Below the pieces are notes generated by a model that saw only the letters and a list, made by a program, of their open reading frames with translations, ran no database searches and was not told the DNA's origin. A stretch of DNA of 64,000 nucleotides from Frigoribacterium sp. JB110 (GTDB taxonomy: Bacteria > Actinomycetota > Actinomycetes > Actinomycetales > Microbacteriaceae). Shown in pieces: positions 48,470-56,090 of the stretch (the first letter of the stretch is position 1; each line of letters starts with the position of its first letter). The stretch covers positions 339,321 to 403,320 of the forward strand of contig NZ_FUIA01000016.1 of assembly GCF_900163665.1 (NCBI RefSeq). The letters are read 5' to 3'. The translations under genes and the position numbers were made by a program.

Positions 48470-49717
48470 TCATGCGCCACGGAAGAAACTCTCCATCACA
48501 ACGGCTTGAGCATCTGCACCCTCTGGGATGCCTCCCTCAATGCCGACGCGGACCCGCCGCTGGGTCAGGTATTGTCTGGCGAATCCTCTGATCTCATCGA
48601 TCGTGAGGCCCGCGAGGAGCGAGGGTGTTGCTTCGAGCCCGGCGGTCGTCCCGGTGAACCTTATGGAACTTGCGATGGCGTCCGCGAGTCTGCCGGGTGA
48701 GAGAGCGAGCATCTCAAGACGGGAGATCGCCGAGTCCTGGGCGAATTCCGCCCAGGACTCGGCGATCTCGTCCGGGAAGAGAGCCTCTTCCAGCGATTCC
48801 ATGACGTCGCTCATTCGCCGCGGATCGCATTGCACCTCTGCGACCAGTACGGCGTCCTGGTCGAGCACGGCGAGCTGCACGTTCGCACCGTACGATGCGG
48901 CGCGTCCTTTACGAAGGGCATGGTTCACCCGTCCCGCCGTCCCAGAGCCGAGCATTGCGTGCAGAAGCAATGAGAGAGGCCACTCGGCGTGCGAGGGGCC
49001 GGGGAGCCGAAAGGCGACCAGCAAGCGTCCCATCCGCCCATCCGTGAATGTGCGTCCCACACGCACCGTCGGTCCCAGCGGATCTGGGGCTGACCAGCAG
49101 GGTGCCGATGAAGTGGCGGTGACGAAAGGCTCAGCATGCAGGCCAGCCGTGCGCCACGGTTCCCGCCCGCCCACTGACACAAGGCAGATGTTCGCTGCCG
49201 AAATGGTGCGTGAGACCACATCTATCGGAATGCCGCAGAGCGCGCCTGGCGGGAGAGCAAGACGTGGGCGGTCTGGAAAGAGGGCCCCCTGGATTGCGAA
49301 CCTGAGATGATCGAGCGGGCGCGGCGGCGACTCGCGTTCGGCCTCCCAGCAGGCCGACGCCTCGGCTGCGGAGACAGGAGCGCTCACAGCCTCCATCAAA
49401 GAATCACAAGTGGCCCTAGCAAAGTATGCCGGTACTTCTACCTCGCACCTGACGGTGCGGTAGTCGTAACTCAGGCGCACATCACCACCGCCGTTCCAGA
49501 GGGAATCCTCAGCGCAGCGCTCACGAAGCCGTTTGTGGATTACTAACTCGGCAACAGGTCTAAGGGAAATCGATGCCTGATCGTCGAGGTTACACGGCAG
49601 GTGCAACTGAGCGATCATCGTCGTAAAGTCCCGGTGGTAGCTCTCCAAGTGCATGGCGGTTTGTCTCGGGCCTAGTGCAGTTGAGCGAGCCGCGGTGAGG
49701 ATGTCTGCGAGGGTCAC
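48470..49717 (-). CDS. M16B peptidase-like subunit without the zinc motif
   Basis: A 415-residue protein, the last of the operon that starts at lanKC. The C-terminal half fits the M16 inactive domain: PLSLLLHAMLGSGTAGRVNHALRKGRAASYGANVQLAVLDQDAVLVAEVQCDPRRMSDVMESL, and later ISRLEMLALSPGRLADAIAS. The Gly-rich GSGTAGRVNHALR with following RGxxY is the loop that completes the active site of M16 partners. No HxxEH is present. M16B enzymes often work as a catalytic/non-catalytic heterodimer, so this is the likely partner of the gene directly upstream, which it overlaps by 4 bases. Confidence 0.8.
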   Translation of the reverse strand: MTLADILTAARSTALGPRQTAMHLESYHRDFTTMIAQLHLPCNLDDQASISLRPVAELVIHKRLRERCAEDSLWNGGGDVRLSYDYRTVRCEVEVPAYFARATCDSLMEAVSAPVSAAEASACWEAERESPPRPLDHLRFAIQGALFPDRPRLALPPGALCGIPIDVVSRTISAANICLVSVGGREPWRTAGLHAEPFVTATSSAPCWSAPDPLGPTVRVGRTFTDGRMGRLLVAFRLPGPSHAEWPLSLLLHAMLGSGTAGRVNHALRKGRAASYGANVQLAVLDQDAVLVAEVQCDPRRMSDVMESLEEALFPDEIAESWAEFAQDSAISRLEMLALSPGRLADAIASSIRFTGTTAGLEATPSLLAGLTIDEIRGFARQYLTQRRVRVGIEGGIPEGADAQAVVMESFFRGA

Positions 49718-50892
49718 GACGCAGCGCTCCGTCCGCCCACCGGACCGTTGGTGCGCAGCCAGGGCGCTAGTGCGTCCACGCCGAGATCGCGAAGAAGATC
49801 CTTGCGATCGAGATCCCGGATATTCCCGCCACGTAGCGGAACGGTCGGCGTCTGTCCTCGGACCAGCCGTTTCGCCCTCTCGCGCAAGTCGTTGCCCTGC
49901 TGCAGCGCTCGGAAGCGCGAGCGCGCGGCTGCGGCTCTCAGAAACTCGGTACTGACGTCATCGAGAACGCCCAATAGGTCTTCAGGGGTGACTTCGTATC
50001 GCACAGCGCCCGACGACACGGGCCCCGAATAGAGCAGGACCGCGACGCTGGCCTGGTTCTCAAAAGGCACGATCGACAGCCGGGTTCGGAGCTCGCCCGG
50101 GAGCTGCGCTGCGATGAACCTAAGCGCACTCGCGCACTTGTCGTGAGCGAGGTCGCTCACGCGCGGAATGCGAAATGCCAGCATCCCTCGACCATCCAGT
50201 TCCTCGGCGCAGATCATCGACGTCGGCCAGGACTGGCTGTCCGTTTGACCCTCATCGGAAGAGTCAAGCGCTTGCCAAAGAGTTTTCTCCGCTGTGAGGA
50301 CACTCCATCGCGATGTCGAGAGATGCAGATGCGCGCGGACGAAAGCTCGCGCCTCGGCGCCCTCGATCTTACCGATGTCTTCTTCGCAGCCCAGAGGCGA
50401 CATCCAGAACGACGGCTCGGCGGAAACGAGATAGCGGATGGCGACCTGCAGCAGTGTGCTGTCTCGCCGATCGGAGGAGTGCCTCATGATCTCGTCCTGG
50501 ATTACCGCCCTCTCGATGTTGACGGCGCCTGGTTGATCGACGCTCCGTGGGTCCATGAGGACATCCATGGTCGCGTAGACGACTTCCTCAAGTCGGTCCG
50601 AGGGCATGACGGCCGCAAGCTCGATTACCTCGCGGGTGGTCACAATCGTGTGTTCAGCGCCCACGCGGGCCAGGTATGTCGCATATGGCTCGCGGCCGGA
50701 CGACGGCTCACTCCTCATCACCAGGTGCTCGACGAGATGAGCTGTTCCGGACGCCCCATCAGGATCGTGTCGACTCCCTGCTGAAATCCGGACTGCAAAG
50801 GCCGCGTACGGTCCGCCGACGGGATCGACAAATGCCCGAGGAATTAACTCGGAGATCCTCGACGCAGGAGTATCGGCTGTATCGCTAGTCAC
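49714..50892 (-). CDS. M16B zinc peptidase, probable lanthipeptide leader protease
   Basis: Starting at GTG 50892, 392 residues. The inverted zinc motif HxxEH is GTAHLVEHLVMR (His52, Glu55, His56). The third ligand is Glu134 in NIERAVIQDEIMRHSSD, about 78 residues later, as in active M16 enzymes. The C-terminal half is a second M16-like domain. It is cytoplasmic, with no signal peptide. GTGA overlaps the FtsX-like permease stop, and its own stop overlaps the partner's ATG. Its operon position and the known use of paired M16B enzymes on class III lanthipeptides make leader removal the leading hypothesis. The longer open frame upstream runs through the permease and was discarded. Confidence 0.85.
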   Translation of the reverse strand: MTSDTADTPASRISELIPRAFVDPVGGPYAAFAVRISAGSRHDPDGASGTAHLVEHLVMRSEPSSGREPYATYLARVGAEHTIVTTREVIELAAVMPSDRLEEVVYATMDVLMDPRSVDQPGAVNIERAVIQDEIMRHSSDRRDSTLLQVAIRYLVSAEPSFWMSPLGCEEDIGKIEGAEARAFVRAHLHLSTSRWSVLTAEKTLWQALDSSDEGQTDSQSWPTSMICAEELDGRGMLAFRIPRVSDLAHDKCASALRFIAAQLPGELRTRLSIVPFENQASVAVLLYSGPVSSGAVRYEVTPEDLLGVLDDVSTEFLRAAAARSRFRALQQGNDLRERAKRLVRGQTPTVPLRGGNIRDLDRKDLLRDLGVDALAPWLRTNGPVGGRSAAS

Positions 50893-52268
50893 GTCGTGGT
50901 CCTGAGTGATTCTCTGACGCTCTGCCTTCCAACGACCCGGGCCGGGCCGACGAGTACCCCTGCGACGAGGATGAAGGCGAGGATGAGAAATATCAGCGGC
51001 GGCACCACCGAGACGACGAGAGCACCGCTGCTGCCAGCCCTTGCGAGCGACAGTGCGTAGAGGGCTGCAGGCCCCACAACGCTGACCGCGGTGAGCACGA
51101 CGGCCAGCGCGAAGTACAGCGTTGTCTCGATGACCGGCGCGGTGAGGAGGGCTCGCCGATCGGCTCCTGCGGACGTCAAGAGCGCCTGTCCGCGGGCGTC
51201 GGGACGGCCGCGGACGACCACCGCGGTGAGCGCACCGATAAGGCCGATGGCCGCTGCAGGGCCATAGAACACGAGCCCTTGCAAGAGACTTGAGGTCCCA
51301 GACTCCAAGCCTGCGGCTCGCGCGTATGTTAGAGATCCGCTGATGAAGCCTCCGAGCAGGGCCGCCCCAATGTATGGCGCCAGGAAGACAATGGCGGAGG
51401 TGCGTACCCTCGCTGCGGCCGTGTGGCCCGCGAGAAAGAATGACGCCCGCCGGGAATCGCGTAGCGGCCTTGTGATCAGGCTCACGATTGGGCCGAGAAC
51501 CGCAGTGCCGCCCGTCGCAACTGATGCGACCAAGAGCGCATTCATCAGGAGCACATTCGTCCCCGGCGCTGGAGACGATCCGACGAGGAAAGACGCAGCC
51601 GTCGCGATCGCTGCGAGGAGGCAGAGACCAGAAATGACGAGGGCCATCACTCGTGTCTTCCGTGAGCCGCTGGAGACGTCGTCCCGTCGGGCAGACCGAG
51701 GCGAGACCCGAGCTGCCGTTCGGGCGGGGCCGAGAGCGCCGAGCGTGCATAGCGTCAGCATGATCACGAGGCTCCATACCAGCGCTGTCGACCCCACGAC
51801 AGGTTCCACGATGATGTCGTAGTCAGTCATGCTCATGACAACGTTTGTGGCGGGCTCTGCGAGTGGGATGGCTAGGACAGTTGCCAACGCCGTGCTGATC
51901 AGGGTGATCGCGTAGAGCTCGCCGAACATCACGCGTCGGATCTGCCACGAGGTCGCTCCCAGCAGACGCCATTGCCCAATCGTCTGCACGCGGAGCCGAA
52001 CCAGCATGCGACCCAAGGAGATCTGGGTCACCACTACAGGTAGGCCGACGCCGACGACGATCATGTAGACGGCGATCACGGTGATGAATCCGCGGAATGA
52101 GCTGCCATAGGAGACGGCCGCAAGTTGTGCCTCGACGGCCGGGCTATGGGCACCAATCAGGAAGAACAGTGACAACTGCACGAACACCGCGGATGTAAGA
52201 GTCGCGGCCAAAGGCGCGACAACCGCTAGGGTGTCGACGCGCAGGGTGGCCAGCCAAAGCCGAAACAT
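50889..52268 (-). CDS. FtsX/MacB-type ABC transporter permease
   Basis: Using ATG 52268, one base after the ATPase stop, 459 residues. It has about ten membrane helices in two FtsX-like halves: MFRLWLATLRVDTLAVVAPLAATLTSAVFVQLSLFF first, a large extracellular loop (AHSPAVEAQLAAVSYGSSFRG), then RLRVQTIGQWRLLGATSWQIRRVMFGELYAITLISTALATVLAIPLAEP, and a similar second half ending RGRPDARGQALLTSAGADRRALLTAPVIETTLYFALAVVLTAV. Bacterial pairs like this often give self-protection against lantibiotics, so immunity is a likely role, export a second option. Confidence 0.85.
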   Translation of the reverse strand: MFRLWLATLRVDTLAVVAPLAATLTSAVFVQLSLFFLIGAHSPAVEAQLAAVSYGSSFRGFITVIAVYMIVVGVGLPVVVTQISLGRMLVRLRVQTIGQWRLLGATSWQIRRVMFGELYAITLISTALATVLAIPLAEPATNVVMSMTDYDIIVEPVVGSTALVWSLVIMLTLCTLGALGPARTAARVSPRSARRDDVSSGSRKTRVMALVISGLCLLAAIATAASFLVGSSPAPGTNVLLMNALLVASVATGGTAVLGPIVSLITRPLRDSRRASFFLAGHTAAARVRTSAIVFLAPYIGAALLGGFISGSLTYARAAGLESGTSSLLQGLVFYGPAAAIGLIGALTAVVVRGRPDARGQALLTSAGADRRALLTAPVIETTLYFALAVVLTAVSVVGPAALYALSLARAGSSGALVVSVVPPLIFLILAFILVAGVLVGPARVVGRQSVRESLRTTT

Positions 52269-52269
52269 C

Positions 52270-53013
52270 TCAGGCCGCGCCTTCGATGCTGTCCGCTTCG
52301 GCAGAAGAGATCGCCGAGAGGATCTCCTCTGGGGACGGCGCCCGCAACTCGGCGAAGATGGAGCCATCGACAAGGACCAGTACGCGGTCCCCCGTCGCTG
52401 CGACTTGTAAATCGTGGGTGACGGTGACGAGGGTTGTCCCACGTCGTCGCAAGCCCACGAGCTGGGCCTGGACCATGGCCCGATTCTTCTGGTCTAGCGC
52501 GCCGGTAGGTTCATCGGCGAACACGAGTTCCGGCGATGAATATAGTGTCCGCGCGATGCAGACTCGCTGCTGCTCGCCTCCGGACAGAGCGGAAGGCCAG
52601 GCCTTCTCGAAACCACCCAAGCCGACGGCTTCAAGCGCCTCCGCCACCTGTGTCCAGTCTGGACTTTCGCTTGAGAGGCGGGAACTCAGTGCGACGTTCT
52701 CCCGGACGTTTAGCGCCTGGACCAGGTTGTAGTCTTGAAACACGAAGCCGATTCTCTTGCGGTGGAGACGCGCAAGTACATCCCGCGACATCGTTGCTAC
52801 ATCGTTGCCGAGGAGCCAGAGCGAGCCGTCGTCCAGTGTCTCGAGGCCGGCGAGGCAGAACAGGAGAGTCGACTTGCCTGATCCTGAAGGGCCGACGACT
52901 ACGACATGCTCGCCATCCTCCACGGTGAGGCTCACGTTCGAAACCACGTTCCGCACCGTTCGGCCTGCGGCCGGGTAGCCCTTTACCAGTGATGAAGCTC
53001 GTATTGCCGTCAT
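52270..53013 (-). CDS. LolD/MacB-type ABC transporter ATP-binding protein
   Basis: Using ATG 53013 with GAGGAGAGAG upstream, 247 residues. Walker [22 protein letters not shown]-loop [18 protein letters not shown], signature [17 protein letters not shown], Walker [16 protein letters not shown] and switch [10 protein letters not shown] are all intact, in the MacB/LolD pattern. It is the first gene after the lanA hairpin and is coupled to the FtsX-like permease. The GTG six codons upstream lacks a good ribosome site. Confidence 0.9.
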   Translation of the reverse strand: MTAIRASSLVKGYPAAGRTVRNVVSNVSLTVEDGEHVVVVGPSGSGKSTLLFCLAGLETLDDGSLWLLGNDVATMSRDVLARLHRKRIGFVFQDYNLVQALNVRENVALSSRLSSESPDWTQVAEALEAVGLGGFEKAWPSALSGGEQQRVCIARTLYSSPELVFADEPTGALDQKNRAMVQAQLVGLRRRGTTLVTVTHDLQVAATGDRVLVLVDGSIFAELRAPSPEEILSAISSAEADSIEGAA

Positions 53014-53049
53014 ATGCTCTCTCCTCGCCACGAATCATCGTAGGTGAGC

Positions 53050-53089
53050 ACCTTGGGAGCGCTCCGCTGTGACGGAGCGCTCCCAAGGT
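53050..53089 (-). terminator. Strong hairpin between lanA and the ABC/protease genes
   Basis: Perfect 17-base arms ACCTTGGGAGCGCTCCG and CGGAGCGCTCCCAAGGT around a 6-base loop, 19 bases past the lanA stop and 36 before the ABC ATPase start. No T-tract. It probably acts as a partial terminator or 3' stabiliser, making lanA mRNA more abundant than the downstream genes. Confidence 0.8.
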
Positions 53090-53107
53090 ACCTGGGATCA
53101 CTGCTCA

Positions 53108-53245
53108 TCAGCAGTGGTGGTAGCTCTCCCAGCTCGTGGGGAAGCCGTTACAGTACGAGTAACTGGCCAGGCTCCACTGAGCGTCGTCGAGGCTGCCGGT
53201 CTCCGTCTCGACGGAGATCGCCTGCATTTCGAGGATCTTCTTCAT
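53108..53245 (-). CDS. lanA: Class III lanthipeptide precursor peptide
   Basis: A 45-residue peptide from ATG 53245 behind a near-perfect AAGGGAGGTGA site. The leader begins MKKILEMQAISVETETGS, carrying the ILxLQ-type box (ILEMQ) by which class III synthetases recognise precursors. The end of the leader is about residue 24. The core has two exact S-x2-S-x3-C labionin motifs: SLASYSYC (25-32) and SWESYHHC (38-45), joined by NGFPT. This is the two-ring layout of labyrinthopeptin-type peptides, but with otherwise different, aromatic-rich sequence ending in His-His-Cys. LanKC ends 8 bases upstream, so the two are cotranscribed. It is the product gene of the cluster. Confidence 0.93.
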   Translation of the reverse strand: MKKILEMQAISVETETGSLDDAQWSLASYSYCNGFPTSWESYHHC

Positions 53246-53253
53246 GGCTAAAT

Positions 53254-55929
53254 TCACCTCCCTTCCATGGCTGATTCCGGTTCACCGACGCGGTTGCGAC
53301 GGGAACTGGGATACGGCAGGAAATCAGCGCTGCCGCGAGTGAGTTGGTCCAGTGCGAGGACAATCCCCGCGCTGCCACTGGCGAGATCGGCAGTGAGCCG
53401 GAGACCCGAGTCGCCCGCAAAGACCAACGATCTCTTTTGCTGGGAGGGTCGGAGCGCGAGCCCATGAAGCGCTATCTGCTCCGGAAGGGTACGTTCGATG
53501 TCGTCAGAGGTCCCCAAGTGGCGTGCAAGCCCTGCCCCGCCAAGTGCGAGGCCCGCGTGCCCGTAGAGAAGGCCGGGGAACACACAGAACAGGGCGTTGG
53601 TTGCCTCCCACAGCTGCGGAACAGCCTCAGAGACCTCAGAAGCGACGTCTGCTCGATCGAGGACGTCCAAAACGCAACCGAATCCGGCGCTACCCGTGGC
53701 GAGATATGGAACCAGGCGATTACCCTCGAGCAGTTGCAACGAACCGGACTTGCCGTCCGGTTCGTAGCTGCTGAGTTCGTGGAGCATCGCTGCGTTGGCG
53801 AAGTCGACAAGGCGCCGGTCGTTTCCGCTGGCCGCCGCTGCTTCGGCGAACAGCCATGCCAGCCCGAGATGGCCGAACAGCAGGCCAGATCTCAGGACAT
53901 CTGGAGAGTTGCCACGGTTGACGTGCGTCTTGCCTAGAGGCGCAAACGCGCTCGGGTCTCGGTCGTAGGCGTGTGTCAGATCGCGCACGGTGTCCAGTAC
54001 CTTCGCCTGGAGCCGAACAGCGTCTGCTCCTGTGATGCATCCGGCGAGCCGGAGGAGCCCAAGAAGGACTCCGGGGGACCCGTCGTAGATCCGTGTTCCA
54101 GTAGATTCGAGGAGCCGTTGCACCAGCTCGTCGGCCTCCACCAGCACTTGCCCGACGGCTTCACTGTCGGCCGCAGACAAGGCAAGCAAGTCTCCGGTGA
54201 CGCCATTGAAAAGGCCAACGGGGAGCGCCGGATCATCCGCGATCCGGCGCAGATGAGCGCAGAGGTACTCCGATTCCCCGGCAACCGATCTTGGGTCAGC
54301 GATACCTCGAATCCACTCGATGGCGGCGTCACCGTAGGCGAGTCCGAGATTGGGTCGAGCGAGACCGTAAGGATGGATCGGACATCGCCTTCCGTTAGCA
54401 GGTCGCTGGGCTGCGATCCAGCCCAGACCTCTTGAGGCTGCGTCTCGAAGTTCCTGCAGATCGGCGGGGAAAGCGTTCTGTGCGTCTAGGTCCTCATCGA
54501 GCGGCTTTCCCGTCGCGGCACCGACCCGATCGTCGTAGCGCTCAATGACACGGAGGAGCTGCTCCATTCCGCCCTGCGCATCAGGACCGAATATCCTGGG
54601 TGCAAAGCGACGGGTCTGGCGAGTGAAGTCCAGGCATAGCTCAGACTCCGAGATCAGCGGCAGGAGCATGAACGAGAGAGTCTGTCGAAGACCGAAGGCA
54701 TCGATCTCCTCGGGGAGGGCAGCCAGCGGTGTCCCGAACCCGAGGGCCCTCACGTCCTGGAACCGCGTCCGACCGTCGAGGGGTACGGCGTACTCGAGGT
54801 CAACGAGAGTGACGGCCTCATCGGTGCCGACGATCACATTGTCTGGATGGATATCCTGATGAGCCCACCCAAGTTTGTGCATGCCCTCAATGACCGCGAC
54901 GAGCTGGGCAGAGATCCTGTTAGCCGCCGTCAGGTAGGCGTGTCCCTCGTCCCGGTGGTTCCGGTGCATCGGATAGTTAGCAACCACCCACTTTCGCAAC
55001 GAGATGCCCTCCTCGAAGCGGTACGCGGCGTACTCGTGCTCCCAAACCCGCCCCCGCCAGACTGGAAGCGGGATGGAAGCGAGTCCCTTGAGAGCGGACA
55101 CGACTTCATACTCGTATACAAGACGATCGATTGCGTCTCGGTCGTTGTGGTCAAGGCCTGCATGTGGACGTGCTTCCTTGAGCAGTGTTCGCTGTCTGTT
55201 GAGGGTCGGGAAAGAAGCGACGTAGGTCCCGCCGGCGTTGGAGAATTTCACCGCCTTCTCCACTTCGAAGGGCGCGGGCGCCTCGTCGTCGCTGGACGCC
55301 ACGAGCCAGTCTTGGAGGGCTTCTGGGGCCTCCGCCCACTCGGGTGAGTTGAAGTATGGTCCGCGCTCGTCGGGGACGAGCTCGCCGTCTGGGCGCCGTA
55401 GCGCCGGGACTTCGCGCCCGTCGTCGTCGGTCGTGAACAGGGGGACATTGGCGCCGTAGCGGAGGAAAACCGGAGCTGTTTTCCAGCGGCGGTCGCTCAA
55501 GACGTATGGGCCGCGATGGTCACGTAAGCCGTCTTCAAGGAGCGTGAGGAGACTGGCGAGGTCGCGTTCGTGCGGATAGATCGTGAGGAACTTGCCGGCA
55601 TGTCCTCTTGGGCAGGTCTTGCCGTTTCGGAACCGGAGCCGGGCCTCCGTGGACAGAAACTTGAAAGGAATGCCCAGAGCGACACAGATTGTGGAAACGG
55701 CGCTGAGACAGCTGTCGGCTAGATCGGGTGTGGAGCTAATGTGGACCTTCCAGCCCTGAGCAGGGCCCTTCGAGCTTGCCGCTCCTGCCATCACCCACTC
55801 CGCGCCCCGGTCCAAAGTCCAGTCCGCCGGGAGAGTGACGGTGAACTCCTTGGAGTCGTCGGCGGCGTCGCCGGGCGTGGCGAAGAAGCGGCCTTGCCGC
55901 TGTGCGTAGCGCTCAACGTCCCCGTCCAT
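53254..55929 (-). CDS. lanKC: Class III lanthipeptide synthetase LanKC
   Basis: An 891-residue three-domain enzyme. It phosphorylates Ser/Thr of the precursor, eliminates phosphate and forms (methyl)lanthionine or labionin. The N-terminal lyase has KVHISSTPDL (61-70) and GKFLTIYPH (112-120). The kinase has NAGGTY (about 231-236), Lys251, catalytic loop HQDIHPDN (357-364) and metal Asp377 in VDLEY (in place of DFG). The C-terminal LanC-like domain has GLLYGHAGLALGGAGLA but lacks the Cys-Cys-His zinc ligands of class I, II and IV cyclases, which places it in class III. ATG 55929 follows GAGAAGGAG. It is the first gene of the operon. Confidence 0.95.
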   Translation of the reverse strand: MDGDVERYAQRQGRFFATPGDAADDSKEFTVTLPADWTLDRGAEWVMAGAASSKGPAQGWKVHISSTPDLADSCLSAVSTICVALGIPFKFLSTEARLRFRNGKTCPRGHAGKFLTIYPHERDLASLLTLLEDGLRDHRGPYVLSDRRWKTAPVFLRYGANVPLFTTDDDGREVPALRRPDGELVPDERGPYFNSPEWAEAPEALQDWLVASSDDEAPAPFEVEKAVKFSNAGGTYVASFPTLNRQRTLLKEARPHAGLDHNDRDAIDRLVYEYEVVSALKGLASIPLPVWRGRVWEHEYAAYRFEEGISLRKWVVANYPMHRNHRDEGHAYLTAANRISAQLVAVIEGMHKLGWAHQDIHPDNVIVGTDEAVTLVDLEYAVPLDGRTRFQDVRALGFGTPLAALPEEIDAFGLRQTLSFMLLPLISESELCLDFTRQTRRFAPRIFGPDAQGGMEQLLRVIERYDDRVGAATGKPLDEDLDAQNAFPADLQELRDAASRGLGWIAAQRPANGRRCPIHPYGLARPNLGLAYGDAAIEWIRGIADPRSVAGESEYLCAHLRRIADDPALPVGLFNGVTGDLLALSAADSEAVGQVLVEADELVQRLLESTGTRIYDGSPGVLLGLLRLAGCITGADAVRLQAKVLDTVRDLTHAYDRDPSAFAPLGKTHVNRGNSPDVLRSGLLFGHLGLAWLFAEAAAASGNDRRLVDFANAAMLHELSSYEPDGKSGSLQLLEGNRLVPYLATGSAGFGCVLDVLDRADVASEVSEAVPQLWEATNALFCVFPGLLYGHAGLALGGAGLARHLGTSDDIERTLPEQIALHGLALRPSQQKRSLVFAGDSGLRLTADLASGSAGIVLALDQLTRGSADFLPYPSSRRNRVGEPESAMEGR

Positions 55930-55961
55930 GGCGGCTCCTTCTCGCGCCCAGTGTCACATAT

Positions 55962-55981
55962 TGACTAGCCACATAGCAAGT
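55962..55981. promoter_or_regulatory. Operator candidate 1 (lanKC / exporter divergent promoter)
   Basis: On the minus strand ACTTGCTATGTGGCTAGTCA, matching the site at 58530-58549 in 14 of 20 positions with the shared core ATGTGRCTAGT. A TTGACT hexamer overlaps it. It lies between lanKC and the exporter and is the best candidate for TetR-type receptor control of both. Confidence 0.55.
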
Positions 55982-56090
55982 GAAGCGATAGCATCCCAGG
56001 TAGCAGCCAGTCGCATCGTTGCCGCTGCATTTCGTTGTGCCGGGGTACGCGCCGCGAATGGCGCCGAGGCCTTGGCCGGAAGGATCACAC

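Noticed and set aside
50893..51777. Upstream extension of the M16 peptidase ORF to 687 codons
   Set aside because: The extension lies inside the FtsX-like permease gene, is Arg/His/Gly-rich and lacks a ribosome site; GTG 50892 overlaps the permease stop in the usual way.
55930..56090. Search for a second lanthipeptide precursor near the lanKC promoter
   Set aside because: No small frame with an ILxLQ-type leader and S-x2-S-x3-C core was seen here, nor in 53014-53107 or 58454-58588.
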